From contig NZ_JAEQNB010000004.1 of the NCBI RefSeq assembly GCF_016722965.1, positions 62,001 through 126,000 on the forward strand: 64,000 nucleotides of DNA. The letters are read 5' to 3'. The position numbers were made by a program, and so were the translations under genes. Below the pieces are notes generated by a model that saw only the letters and a program-made list of their open reading frames with translations, did not search any database and was not told the DNA's origin. The stretch is from Tumebacillus amylolyticus. Lineage in GTDB: Bacteria > Bacillota > Bacilli > Tumebacillales > Tumebacillaceae. Shown piece after piece: positions 16,596-24,763 of this stretch (position 1 is its first letter; each line of letters opens with the position of its first letter).

Positions 16596-18137
16596 GTGAA
16601 CATAACTCAGCTTGCCATCATCGACCTCGGCTCCAACTCGGCGCGTCTCGTGCTCTACGAACAGGACCAGCAGGGGATGCTGTTTGAAGCGGACAACGTC
16701 AAGCAAGTCCTCCGCCTCAGCTCGCACATCACCCAGGACGGCGTCCTCGACGACGAAGGCGTCCAACTTACGCTCGACTGTCTGCGCCGTTTCAAGGACA
16801 TCTGCGACGGGCGAGGCGTCACCGAAATCGTCGGCGTTGCCACCGCCGCGATGCGTCAAGCCAAAAACGGCCCCGAATTATGCGAGGCCATCGAACGCGA
16901 AACCGGCATCTCCATCCGCATCCTCTCCGGACCTGAGGAGGCGCACTACGGCTATCTCGCGGTCGTCAACACGATGAACCTTCGCGATGCGTTCACCGTC
17001 GACATCGGCGGCGGCTCCACCGAAGTGACGTGGGTAGAAGACCGGGTCTGCGTACATAAAATATCGTTCCCCTTCGGTGCCGTGTCTCTGACACAGCGCT
17101 TTTTAAAAGGCGACTTGCCCACTCCCGAGGAACTCAAGAACCTCGAACAGTTTCTCCGCGAGCAATTCGCGAGTGCTCCGTGGCTGACCAAACGCTTACG
17201 TCCCGTTCCGCTGATTGCGATGGGCGGTGCGGCGCGCAACGTCGGGAACATGCACCAAAAGAAACGCAACTACTCGTTCCAAAGCTTGCATCATTATACG
17301 TTGAACTCCGCGGACATTGCGGACAGCTATCAAACGCTCGTCAAGACACCGCTTGACAAGCGCAAGAAAATCAAGGGCCTCTCCAAAGACCGCGGGGACA
17401 TCATCGTCGCAGGCGTGGTCGTTTTTTCCGTGTTGTTGCAGGTGACGGGGAGCGAGCACTTCGTGATCTCGACGAAAGGCTTGCGGGACGGTTTGATGTT
17501 TGAACGAATCTTGCAAGGACAGAACGACAACGTTCTCGAAGACGTCTCGCTCTACAGCGCCCGCCAATGGATGAAGCGTGACCGAGTCAACAGCGTACGT
17601 GCCGAACAGGTCTCGCGTCTCGCGGTCTCGATGTTTGACCAACTGCAAGACCTCGGGTTGCTCCAAGCAGACGCCGGTCAGCGCCGCTTGCTGCAGATTT
17701 CCGGCCTCCTCCAAGACATCGGCCTCTCGATCAACACCTACGACGCCGCACAGCATACGTTCTATCTGCTGACCAACGTCTTGCTCTACGGCCTGACACA
17801 CCACCAACGCTTGGTCACAGGGATGCTTGCTTCCTACAAGACCGACAAGAAACTGGAAAAACAGTTCAGCCAGCACAAAGACATGATCACGCCGGCTGAA
17901 CTGCCGGCGATCAAGCGTCTCGCGCAACTCGGTCTGCTTGCCCGCTTTTTCAATCGCCCGCTGGCAGGCCAAGTCCGCTCCGTTCAATTGGAAAAACGCG
18001 GAGACCAGATTCTGCTCCAATGCCGCGTGCTTCCCAAACACATCATCGACCGAGCCCAAGTGAACGAACTCTTGGAGGCGATGAGCAAATCCTATGGACA
18101 GAAGTTCGCCTACGAGTTAATCGAAGTTCAACCCTAA
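16596..18137 (+). CDS. ppx: Exopolyphosphatase (Ppx/GppA family)
   Basis: The 513-residue protein has the actin-like ATPase fold of Ppx/GppA: phosphate-1 loop DLGSNSARL at residues 10-18, DIGGGSTE near 140, and GGAARN near 210. A C-terminal helical HD-like region (about 325-513) follows. It removes terminal phosphate from polyphosphate or from pppGpp. The start is GTG with GGGG upstream. Together with the HD protein and ppk it forms a polyphosphate-turnover operon with synthesis and degradation encoded side by side. Confidence 0.9.
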   Translation: MNITQLAIIDLGSNSARLVLYEQDQQGMLFEADNVKQVLRLSSHITQDGVLDDEGVQLTLDCLRRFKDICDGRGVTEIVGVATAAMRQAKNGPELCEAIERETGISIRILSGPEEAHYGYLAVVNTMNLRDAFTVDIGGGSTEVTWVEDRVCVHKISFPFGAVSLTQRFLKGDLPTPEELKNLEQFLREQFASAPWLTKRLRPVPLIAMGGAARNVGNMHQKKRNYSFQSLHHYTLNSADIADSYQTLVKTPLDKRKKIKGLSKDRGDIIVAGVVVFSVLLQVTGSEHFVISTKGLRDGLMFERILQGQNDNVLEDVSLYSARQWMKRDRVNSVRAEQVSRLAVSMFDQLQDLGLLQADAGQRRLLQISGLLQDIGLSINTYDAAQHTFYLLTNVLLYGLTHHQRLVTGMLASYKTDKKLEKQFSQHKDMITPAELPAIKRLAQLGLLARFFNRPLAGQVRSVQLEKRGDQILLQCRVLPKHIIDRAQVNELLEAMSKSYGQKFAYELIEVQP

Positions 18138-18160
18138 GCGAAAAAAGGGGGTGGCTCACC

Positions 18161-18766
18161 GTGGACGACCTCGTTTCCCGGATGCAGGAGAAGTACCAAG
18201 CCAACATCGCCCACGCCCAACACGTCGCACGGCTGGCTCTGCGTCTTTACGACGGCTTGGGCCGTCTGACGCACGTGGTGACCGCCCATGACCGAGCGGT
18301 GCTGGAACATGCCGCCCAACTGCACGACATCGGCCATTACGTTCACAGCAAAAAACACCATCTGCACTCATGCCATCTGATCCGTCACGACCGCTTGTTG
18401 GAGAGTTGGCCGGAAGAGTTGCGCCTGTGGGTGTCTGTGCTCGCGCTGAACCACCGCAAGAAAAAAGTCCGCCTCGAAGACCTCCCCGCCAAACACCATG
18501 CCCGCGCCCTCACGCTGATTGCGCTGTTGCGCATGGCAGACGCGCTCGACTACGAACACGATCAAGGGACGAAACTCGAGCGTGTGGAAGTCGAGGAGGA
18601 GGAACGGCGGATCGACCTCTACCTGAGCGGTTTCGAAGTTGAAAAAAACGCCGAACACTTGCTGGGCAAGTTTCGGCTGGGGCTTTTAACGTGGAACGTC
18701 GACATCGTCCTCCACGGGGCCTCTGACTGGGTAACACTACGAACTCAAGGAGCACCTACGCAATGA
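18161..18766 (+). CDS. HD-domain phosphohydrolase resembling a Ppx C-terminal domain
   Basis: The 201-residue protein has an HD domain: His21, the HD pair at 55-56 (LHDIGHYV), then KKHHLHSCHLIR and a later ADALDYEHD. The pattern matches the C-terminal HD domain of long exopolyphosphatases, but here it stands alone. The start is GTG at 18161 after AGGGGGTGG; longer in-frame extensions lack a site. It lies 23 nt after ppx and overlaps ppk by four bases. It may hydrolyse a nucleotide or help regulate polyphosphate turnover. Confidence 0.82.
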   Translation: MDDLVSRMQEKYQANIAHAQHVARLALRLYDGLGRLTHVVTAHDRAVLEHAAQLHDIGHYVHSKKHHLHSCHLIRHDRLLESWPEELRLWVSVLALNHRKKKVRLEDLPAKHHARALTLIALLRMADALDYEHDQGTKLERVEVEEEERRIDLYLSGFEVEKNAEHLLGKFRLGLLTWNVDIVLHGASDWVTLRTQGAPTQ

Positions 18767-20907
18767 AACAACATTTCGACCTCCCTACGTACTATATCAA
18801 TCGGGAATTGAGCTGGCTTTCCTTCAACGAGCGCGTGATGGAGGAAGCGACCGATACCAGCAATCCGCTGTTGGAGCGCTTGAAGTTTTTGGCGATCGCC
18901 TCTTCCAACTTGGACGAGTTCTTCATGGTGCGCGTCGCCGGGATTCTGGACCTGTTCCGCACCGGGTCGACCAAGCCGGAAAGCAAGGCGGGGATGACTC
19001 CGGCGGAGCAGTTAGGTGCCATTGCACAGCGCGTGCATCCGTTTGTCGAGCGGATGTACTCGATCCTCGACGATCACATTTGGACGGAACTCCACCGCGA
19101 GAACATTCGATTTTTGAAACCGATCGAGCTGAATGCGGAGCAGGAAGCGTTTTTGGAAGACTATTACGAACGCAAGATCTTTCCGGTGTTGACGCCCTTG
19201 GCGGTCGATGCCTCCCATCCGTTCCCGCATCTCGCCAACAAGAGTTTGAACTTGGGCGTCTTGCTCCAAGCGGACCACAGGCACGATCAGCACCACCACA
19301 AGCCCAAGCATTTGTTTGCCGTCGTGCAAGTCCCGTCGGTGATCCCGCGCTTCCTCGAACTGCCGACGGACGACTCGACGGCGAAGCACTACATTCTGCT
19401 CGAAGACGTGATCTGCCAGCACATGAAGATGCTGTTCTCCGGTCACAAGATCATCGAGAGCGCCGCGTTTCGGATCACCCGCGACGCCGACATGTCGTTT
19501 GACGAAGAAACGACGGAGAACTTGGTGCAAGAGATTCAGAAGGAATTGAAAAAACGCCGCATGGGCGTCGCCGTCCGGTTGGAGATTGCCGCGACGATGA
19601 GCGAGACGTTGCGGGAGATGCTCACCGACTGGCTCGACTTGACGCAGCATGACATCTACGAAATCGACGGGCCGATCGACCCGACGTTTTTCATGAAGTT
19701 TTACAATGCGCTTCCGGGTGTCGAGCACTTGAAATTCGATGAGTTCGAATCGCAGCCGCCGCATGATTTTATCGGGGAGAACGGCATCTTCGAAGCGATC
19801 CAGCACAAAGACATCCTCGTGTTTCACCCGTATGAATCGTTCGATCCGGTGTTGCACTTCATCTCGCAAGCGGCGGACGACCCGAACGTGCTGGCGATCA
19901 AGCAGACGCTCTACCGGGTCGGCGGCAACTCGCCGATCGTAAGCGCTTTGGCACGAGCGGCGGAGAACGGCAAGCAAGTTACGGTGTTGCTGGAAATCAA
20001 AGCGCGGTTTGACGAGGAGAACAACATCGTCTGGGCCAAAAAGTTAGAAAAAGCCGGCTGCCACGTCATCTACGGGCTCGTCGGCTTGAAAACACACTCC
20101 AAAATCACACTGGTCGTCCGCCAAGAGGGACACCAACTGCGCCGCTATGTTCACTTGAGCACCGGCAATTACAACGAAGTGACCGCTCGCATCTACACCG
20201 ACCTCGGGATGTTCTCCGCCCGCGAAGAACTCGGCTATGACGCGACGGAGTTTTTCAACCACTTGACCGGATACGGCAACGCCCCGGATTGGGAAGAGAT
20301 CGTCACGGCGCCGATCGGGTTGAAGCAGAAACTGTTGGACATGATCGATCGCGAGATTGAAGTCTCCACGATCGACAAGCCGGGTTTGATCATCGCCAAA
20401 ATGAACTCGCTGACCGACAAAGATCTGATCAAAGCGCTCTATCGCGCCTCCTGTGCGGGTGTGCGCATCGAGTTGATCATTCGGGGCATCTGTTGCCTGC
20501 GCCCCGGCCTCGAAGACGTCAGCGAGCACATTCAGGTCTCCAGCATCGTCGGGCGATTCCTCGAACACAGCCGGGTCTTCTACTTCCAAAACGGCGGGGA
20601 CGAGGAAGTGTACCTCTCCAGCGCCGACTGGATGACCCGCAACATGGAGCATCGAATTGAGATTCTGTTCCCGGTCAAGCAAGAAGACTTGCGCGAGCGC
20701 TTGGTCCACATCTTGAACATCCAACTCAAAGACAACGTCAAACGCCACGTCCTGCATCCCGACGGCACGTATCACAAAGTCCGTCCCGGACACGGTGTTT
20801 GGTTGGACTCCCAGATGTATTTGGCGCAGGAAGCCGAGCAATTTGCACAAGCGAAGGAAATGCAGACCTACGTGAACCGCTTGGTTCCGAAAACGCACGT
20901 CAAATAA
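18763..20907 (+). CDS. ppk: Polyphosphate kinase 1
   Basis: The 714-residue protein matches full-length Ppk1. It opens with YINRELSWLSFNERVMEEA, then has the PPK head domain and two phospholipase D-like catalytic domains with histidines at about 445 (LKTHSKI) and 602 (FLEHSRV). The first is the autophosphorylated residue in the family. It polymerises the gamma phosphate of ATP into polyphosphate. The start overlaps the stop of the HD gene (ATGA) and the gene ends at a strong terminator. Confidence 0.96.
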   Translation: MKQHFDLPTYYINRELSWLSFNERVMEEATDTSNPLLERLKFLAIASSNLDEFFMVRVAGILDLFRTGSTKPESKAGMTPAEQLGAIAQRVHPFVERMYSILDDHIWTELHRENIRFLKPIELNAEQEAFLEDYYERKIFPVLTPLAVDASHPFPHLANKSLNLGVLLQADHRHDQHHHKPKHLFAVVQVPSVIPRFLELPTDDSTAKHYILLEDVICQHMKMLFSGHKIIESAAFRITRDADMSFDEETTENLVQEIQKELKKRRMGVAVRLEIAATMSETLREMLTDWLDLTQHDIYEIDGPIDPTFFMKFYNALPGVEHLKFDEFESQPPHDFIGENGIFEAIQHKDILVFHPYESFDPVLHFISQAADDPNVLAIKQTLYRVGGNSPIVSALARAAENGKQVTVLLEIKARFDEENNIVWAKKLEKAGCHVIYGLVGLKTHSKITLVVRQEGHQLRRYVHLSTGNYNEVTARIYTDLGMFSAREELGYDATEFFNHLTGYGNAPDWEEIVTAPIGLKQKLLDMIDREIEVSTIDKPGLIIAKMNSLTDKDLIKALYRASCAGVRIELIIRGICCLRPGLEDVSEHIQVSSIVGRFLEHSRVFYFQNGGDEEVYLSSADWMTRNMEHRIEILFPVKQEDLRERLVHILNIQLKDNVKRHVLHPDGTYHKVRPGHGVWLDSQMYLAQEAEQFAQAKEMQTYVNRLVPKTHVK

Positions 20908-20943
20908 AAAAAGCCGACGGGTCCAAGACCGTCGGCTTTTTTC
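20906..20943. terminator. Bidirectional terminator between ppk and the globin gene
   Basis: AAAGCCGACGG pairs with CCGTCGGCTTT around an 8-nt loop, with A and T tracts on both sides. Confidence 0.9.
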
Positions 20944-21297
20944 TTATTGGTGGATGATCGAATCTTTCAGCGTCGCCACGTGGGTGATGACCGCGTCGAT
21001 GTCTGCCGCCGGGACGTTGAAGTCTGCGAGCGCATCGCCGAGGTGCTTTGCAACGGCGTTGAAGTGTTCTTCTTGCAGGTTCATGCCGGCATGAGCTTTC
21101 TCCATCGACTTGCCGCTGTATTGGTGCGGGCCGCCGAGAGCGAAGGAGATGAACGCAGCTTGGTGACGGCGTTGCTTTTCCATATCGGTGTGCTTGAAGA
21201 ATTCGTTAATGGTCGGATCGGCGAGTACGCGGTCGTAGAAGTTATCGACTACCGCAGAGATGGATTCTTGACCGCCAAGTTTTTCGTAGAGAGACAT
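20944..21297 (-). CDS. glbN: Group 1 truncated hemoglobin
   Basis: The 117-residue protein has the 2-on-2 globin pattern: LGG at the start of helix A, FYDRVL with the distal B10 Tyr, the FKHTDMEKQRRHQAAFISFALGG segment, and a proximal His in KAHAGMN. Truncated globins bind O2 or NO, and group 1 members often detoxify NO. AGGAGG lies before the ATG. A Crp/Fnr-type site lies upstream in a position suited to activation, and the neighbouring gene encodes a Crp/Fnr regulator. Confidence 0.92.
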   Translation of the reverse strand: MSLYEKLGGQESISAVVDNFYDRVLADPTINEFFKHTDMEKQRRHQAAFISFALGGPHQYSGKSMEKAHAGMNLQEEHFNAVAKHLGDALADFNVPAADIDAVITHVATLKDSIIHQ

Positions 21298-21340
21298 GTT
21301 GAATTTCCTCCTTGTGTGTTCCGGTTGATCTCACGACTTC

Positions 21341-21383
21341 ATCCTACCATCGGGGTCGGAGGGACGTTGTGACATAAATCACA
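21341..21383 (-). promoter_or_regulatory. Crp/Fnr-type box and -10 element of the globin gene
   Basis: TGTGACATAAATCACA (21368-21383) is a perfect TGTGA-N6-TCACA site. It overlaps the stop codon of the Crp/Fnr gene. On the minus strand, TAGGAT at 21346-21341 would be a -10 element, which puts the box centre near -41.5, the class II activation position. Confidence 0.7.
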
Positions 21384-22056
21384 GGAGCTGCTCTAATTTC
21401 CCAACATCCAAGATCAGATGCAGGTCCGGAGCTGTCTCAACCGCACCGTCCCGCTTCAATTGGTTCAATGTGCGGTTCACCGTCTCGCGCGAGGTCCCGA
21501 TCATGTTCGCCAATTCCTGATTGGTGATCGGGATGTTCAACCGCGTACGAGCCTCCAGAGGTTCTCCGTGCAGGCGAGAGAGGCGGATGAGCATCAGCAC
21601 GAGACGTCCGTGCGTGTCGTGCATGACCATCTCGGAGAGGCGAGACTGCAGCTCCATGTATTTGTGTTCGATGACGGCGAGCAACTTCAAACAGAGCGAC
21701 GGAGTGGATTCAATCAGGTGACGGAAGCGTTCGGTGGAGAGCGTAAACATTTCGCCGCTCTCGATCATCACCGCATGGGCAGGATAGACACCGGTGGAGA
21801 AAAAGCCGACATGCGGAAACATGTCCCCCTCTTGTAACACCGTTACGACTTGTTCGCGGCCGCTCTCGTCATTGCGATAGATTTTCACTTTGCCGCTGAC
21901 GATGAAATAGACCGTCTGCAACGATTCCCCTTGCAAAAAAAGACCCGTTTTCTCCGCGAAGCTTCGACGAACCAAGAGTTGGGAGATTTTCCCCAACTCC
22001 TCATCGTCCAACCCCCGGAACAGCGGGATGTGCGTTAACAAATGTAGTGTTTCCAT
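21379..22056 (-). CDS. Crp/Fnr-family transcriptional regulator
   Basis: The 225-residue protein has an N-terminal cyclic-nucleotide-binding-type beta barrel (about 10-125), a dimerisation helix, and a C-terminal winged helix. The recognition helix is [10 protein letters not shown] (189-198), whose Arg190, Glu191 and Arg195 match the Crp residues that read GTGA. It has only one Cys, so it cannot hold a Fnr-like [4Fe-4S] cluster. The ATG at 22056 was chosen over an upstream in-frame start because of GAAAGGG nearby and the family length. It probably controls the downstream globin gene. Its start overlaps the end of the HxlR gene. Confidence 0.88.
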   Translation of the reverse strand: METLHLLTHIPLFRGLDDEELGKISQLLVRRSFAEKTGLFLQGESLQTVYFIVSGKVKIYRNDESGREQVVTVLQEGDMFPHVGFFSTGVYPAHAVMIESGEMFTLSTERFRHLIESTPSLCLKLLAVIEHKYMELQSRLSEMVMHDTHGRLVLMLIRLSRLHGEPLEARTRLNIPITNQELANMIGTSRETVNRTLNQLKRDGAVETAPDLHLILDVGKLEQLL

Positions 22057-22408
22057 AATCAGGCCCTTTCTTACGTACGGTTTCATCTTGGCGCATATGA
22101 ATCAAGCCCCACTCGCACATCATCTTGAGCAGCGGACGTAGAGATTCCCCGTATTCGGTCATCGAGTACTCGACTTTCGGCGGGACTTCGGCATACACGG
22201 TGCGCAGGAGCAAGCCGTCCTGTTCCAACTCGCGCAACTGTTGGGTCAGCATCTTTTGCGTGATGCCGGGAATCATACGTCTAAGATCGCCAAACCGGAT
22301 GACCCGGTCGCGCAGGTGCCATAGAATCAACGCTTTCCACTTGCCGCCGATCACCGCAAGGGTGGCCTCAATCGGGCAATTGAATTTCCCAGTATTCTCT
22401 GTATCCAT
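22001..22408 (-). CDS. HxlR/MarR-type winged-helix regulator
   Basis: The 135-residue protein has the HxlR signature ([22 protein letters not shown], then [29 protein letters not shown]). Cys11 sits where redox-sensing relatives such as YodB and HypR have a reactive cysteine. The ATG has GGGAG at 8-nt spacing. The last 30 residues run past the usual end of the family and overlap the start of the Crp/Fnr gene by 56 bp, so the two are probably translated from one message. A -10 TATAAT is present on the minus strand at 22446-22441. Confidence 0.88.
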   Translation of the reverse strand: MDTENTGKFNCPIEATLAVIGGKWKALILWHLRDRVIRFGDLRRMIPGITQKMLTQQLRELEQDGLLLRTVYAEVPPKVEYSMTEYGESLRPLLKMMCEWGLIHMRQDETVRKKGPDYGNTTFVNAHPAVPGVGR

Positions 22409-22479
22409 GAGGATCACTCCCGAACTTAGTCATTCTACTTATTATAGAGGAAAATCGGCTGTTCGAAAAAGGGTATAGG

Positions 22480-22508
22480 TTGACGGTTGGAGTTTCGTGG
22501 AATATGAT
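22480..22508 (+). promoter_or_regulatory. SigA-type promoter of copZ
   Basis: TTGACG and TATGAT are separated by 17 bp, ending 25 bp before the copZ start codon. It lies back to back with the HxlR promoter. Confidence 0.75.
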
Positions 22509-22533
22509 TCCTACCAGAAGGAGGGATGTCAGC

Positions 22534-22737
22534 ATGGAACAATTCATCTTGAAAGTGGAAGGCATGTCCTGTGGACACTGCAAGGCCGCAGTCGAAACCG
22601 CCTTGATGGAAGCAGGCGCCCAGAAAGCGGTCGTCAACTTAGAGGCAGGAACTGTGGATGTACACTTCGACCCGCAGAAACTCACGATTGACGGAGTCAA
22701 AGAAGCGATCGAAGAGGCCGGGTACGACGTCGTCTAA
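22534..22737 (+). CDS. copZ: Copper chaperone CopZ-like (HMA domain)
   Basis: The 67-residue protein is a single heavy-metal-associated ferredoxin-like domain with the metal motif MSCGHC at residues 11-16, exactly as in CopZ. It carries Cu(I) to a P-type ATPase. AAGGAGGG precedes the ATG at 22534; longer in-frame starts are spurious. No copA or csoR gene is adjacent, so the partners must lie elsewhere. Confidence 0.9.
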   Translation: MEQFILKVEGMSCGHCKAAVETALMEAGAQKAVVNLEAGTVDVHFDPQKLTIDGVKEAIEEAGYDVV

Positions 22738-22759
22738 CCGAATGCCACACATATACGCG

Positions 22760-22794
22760 AAAAACGGCAGACGTGGGGAGCGTCTGCCGTTTTT
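22760..22794 (+). terminator. Intrinsic terminator after copZ
   Basis: AAAAACGGCAGACG and CGTCTGCCGTTTTT form a perfect 14-bp stem with a 7-nt loop. Confidence 0.9.
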
Positions 22795-23042
22795 CTTTGT
22801 CTCTCTGTAGTTCTCTCTGGTCCCTTTAACCATACCGTACTCCGACCGGAAAATCATCTGACGACTGGCACATCTTGCTCCAAAAACCAGCCCTTACCTT
22901 GCCGAGAGAGGTTCAATTCGTCGTGTTTCAACTCGATCGTGATTGTTAAGCAGATGTGTACGAAAAATGAAGATTGGACAATAAAACGAAAGCTACGTTG
23001 AACTCAATGTTCTATTTGTCTATTTTTCGCCGAATTTGTCGA

Positions 23043-23071
23043 TTGAGAGACTGCGAGAGTGATGGTATAGT
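23043..23071 (+). promoter_or_regulatory. SigA-type promoter of the tRNA operon
   Basis: TTGAGA and TATAGT are separated by 17 bp, about 70 bp before the first tRNA. The stretch 22795-23042 holds nothing else I can support. Confidence 0.7.
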
Positions 23072-23138
23072 TCTAAGTGTCGCCGGTGACAAACGAAACA
23101 ACACCGACGATGAACGAAACTTTACAAGTTTAACTCAC

Positions 23139-23230
23139 GGAGAGATGTCCGAGCTTGGTCGAAGGAGCACGATTGGAAATCGTGTAGGCGGGAAACCGTC
23201 TCAGGGGTTCGAATCCCCTTCTCTCCGCCA
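23139..23230 (+). tRNA. tRNA-Ser (GGA)
   Basis: The 92-nt type II tRNA has a long variable arm, anticodon GGA in loop TTGGAAA, TTCGAAT T-loop, and encoded CCA. It is the first of seven tandem tRNAs. Confidence 0.95.
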
Positions 23231-23248
23231 TCTTTAAACTTCCTGTGT

Positions 23249-23325
23249 GGCGGTGTAGCTCAGCTGGCTAGAGCATTCGGTTCATACCCGGAGGGTCGGG
23301 GGTTCGAATCCCTCCGCCGCTACCA
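23249..23325 (+). tRNA. tRNA-Met (CAT), elongator type
   Basis: The 77-nt cloverleaf has anticodon CAT. The 5' end GGCGGTGTAGCTC and the G1-U72 pair match Bacillus elongator tRNA-Met and not the initiator. CCA is encoded. Confidence 0.93.
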
Positions 23326-23334
23326 ATTTCATAT

Positions 23335-23418
23335 GGAGAGATACCAAAGTGGCCAAATGGGGCGGACTGTAAATCCGTTGCGTAAGCTTCGAAGGTTCGA
23401 ATCCTTCTCTCTCCACCA
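23335..23418 (+). tRNA. tRNA-Tyr (GTA)
   Basis: The 84-nt type II tRNA has anticodon GTA in ACTGTAAAT, a long variable arm and encoded CCA. Confidence 0.95.
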
Positions 23419-23422
23419 TAAT

Positions 23423-23498
23423 GGGGGATTAGCTCAGTTGGTAGAGCACCTGCCTTGCAAGCAGGGGGTCAGCGGTTCGAATCCGCTATTCTCCACCA
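23423..23498 (+). tRNA. tRNA-Ala (TGC)
   Basis: The 76-nt cloverleaf has anticodon TGC in loop CTTGCAA. The acceptor stem GGGGGAT/ATTCTCC closes with two G-U pairs, and CCA is encoded. Confidence 0.94.
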
Positions 23499-23503
23499 TT
23501 TGT

Positions 23504-23579
23504 TCCTCGATAGCTCAGTTGGTAGAGCGCCCGACTGTTAATCGGATGGTCGCAAGTTCGAGTCTTGCTCGGGGAGCCA
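23504..23579 (+). tRNA. tRNA-Asn (GTT)
   Basis: The 76-nt cloverleaf has anticodon GTT in CTGTTAA, a G discriminator base and encoded CCA. Confidence 0.95.
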
Positions 23580-23582
23580 TTT

Positions 23583-23658
23583 GCCTTTTTAGCTCAGTAG
23601 GTAGAGCGCATCCATGGTAAGGATGAGGTCATCGGTTCGATTCCGGTAAAAGGCACCA
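23583..23658 (+). tRNA. tRNA-Thr (GGT)
   Basis: The 76-nt cloverleaf has acceptor GCCTTTT/AAAAGGC, anticodon GGT in loop ATGGTAA, and encoded CCA. Confidence 0.94.
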
Positions 23659-23661
23659 TCT

Positions 23662-23736
23662 GCGGAAGTGGCTCAGGGGTAGAGCATCGCCTTGCCAAGG
23701 CGAGGGTCGCGGGTTCGAATCCCGTCTTCCGCTCCA
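23662..23736 (+). tRNA. tRNA-Gly (GCC)
   Basis: The 75-nt cloverleaf has acceptor GCGGAAG/CTTCCGC, anticodon GCC in loop TTGCCAA, and encoded CCA. It is the last tRNA of the array. Confidence 0.95.
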
Positions 23737-23749
23737 TACGTTTGAAGAG

Positions 23750-23790
23750 AAGCGCCTTGATGATCTACGGATCATCAGGGCGCTTTTTTC
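23750..23790 (+). terminator. Terminator of the tRNA operon
   Basis: AGCGCCtTGATGATC pairs with GATCATCAgGGCGCT and is followed by T6. Confidence 0.9.
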
Positions 23791-23808
23791 GTGTGCCAAT
23801 ACTTTCAT

Positions 23809-23837
23809 TTGTCGAAATTGTCTAAATACGGTATACT
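23809..23837 (+). promoter_or_regulatory. SigA-type promoter of the EEP-family gene
   Basis: TTGTCG and TATACT are separated by 17 bp, about 40 bp before the start codon. Confidence 0.7.
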
Positions 23838-23875
23838 TCATCGTATAGCAATTGACGGGCAATGGGGTGAACGAG

Positions 23876-24688
23876 ATGAAGAGAGGGTCTTACGTTGTAC
23901 TTCTGGGGGTGGCTGCGGCGCTCCTGGGACTAATCATGCCGCATACGGAGCGGACAAGTTTTGCACAAAGAGACGTGAGCGCTGTTTCTCGCCTCCCGGG
24001 TGAGACGTTGAAACTGAAAGTGGCGACCTATAACATCCATATCGGCAAAGATGCGGAAAATAAACTGAATCTTGAGGAAACAATCAAGACACTCCAAGAA
24101 ACGGACGCCGACATCATCGGGCTGCAGGAGATCGAGCGGCACAGCCCGCGCTCTCGTTTTGAAGACCAGCCGCGTTTGATCGCGGAAGCTCTGGGCTTGC
24201 ACTATCATTTCGAACCGGCACTCACTGTCGGACCGTTCCAGTTTGGCAATGCACTGCTTTCCCGCTACCCGATCCTCTCCACCGAGCGCATTCAGTTGAA
24301 AAGCGCCAAGGAGGACCGTGTGGCCCTGCTCGCCACGTTACAGGTGCGAGGGGAGCCTGTGCGCGTGATGGTCACGCATCTGGGGCTTCTGCAAGGGGAG
24401 CGCGCCCGCGACGTCGAAGCGCTGGACAAGCGTCTGCGGGAGGAGGAAACTCCGTTGCTGGTGTTGGGGGATTTCAACACCGACCTCACATCTGTGGAGC
24501 TCAAACCGTGGCTTGCGAATCTACACCCGACGACCCCGGAGCGGATCGAGACGTTCCCCGGCAGCGGCGAGCAGATCGACTATGTGCTCACGTCCAAGCA
24601 GTTCAAAGCGACAAAAAGTTACACCGTCACCAGCAGCGCATCCGACCATGTTCCGCTGGTCAGCGAACTGGATTGGAACCAAGAGTAA
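23876..24688 (+). CDS. Exported endonuclease/exonuclease/phosphatase-family protein
   Basis: The 270-residue protein opens with a signal peptide (MKRGSYVVLLGVAAALLGL). It then has the EEP fold motifs: TYNIHIGKD, LQEIERH with the metal-binding Glu, GDFNTD, and the C-terminal SDHVPL with the catalytic His. Members of this family hydrolyse phosphodiester bonds in DNA, phospholipids or phosphoinositides, so the substrate cannot be fixed. The ATG at 23876 follows GGGGTGA; the in-frame start 24 nt earlier would spoil the signal peptide. It has its own promoter. Confidence 0.85.
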   Translation: MKRGSYVVLLGVAAALLGLIMPHTERTSFAQRDVSAVSRLPGETLKLKVATYNIHIGKDAENKLNLEETIKTLQETDADIIGLQEIERHSPRSRFEDQPRLIAEALGLHYHFEPALTVGPFQFGNALLSRYPILSTERIQLKSAKEDRVALLATLQVRGEPVRVMVTHLGLLQGERARDVEALDKRLREEETPLLVLGDFNTDLTSVELKPWLANLHPTTPERIETFPGSGEQIDYVLTSKQFKATKSYTVTSSASDHVPLVSELDWNQE

Positions 24689-24693
24689 GGGTC

Positions 24694-24730
24694 ATAAAAA
24701 AACCCCTGCATCTCATACAATGCAGGGGTG
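24694..24730 (-). terminator. Terminator, mainly for the minus-strand regulator gene
   Basis: ACCCCTGCAT pairs with ATGCAGGGGT. The T tract (seven A on the plus strand) lies on the side that serves minus-strand transcripts. Confidence 0.8.
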
Positions 24731-24763
24731 ATCTTCTTTTGAACGGTTGTGACAAACGTTGTC

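Noticed and set aside
22974-23620. Frames of 87 and 95 codons across the tRNA array
   Set aside because: They run through tRNA genes with complete cloverleaf structures.
23139-23736. Repeated short segments that could suggest a CRISPR array
   Set aside because: The repeats are the shared D- and T-loop sequences of seven different tRNAs; there is no regular repeat-spacer pattern here or elsewhere.
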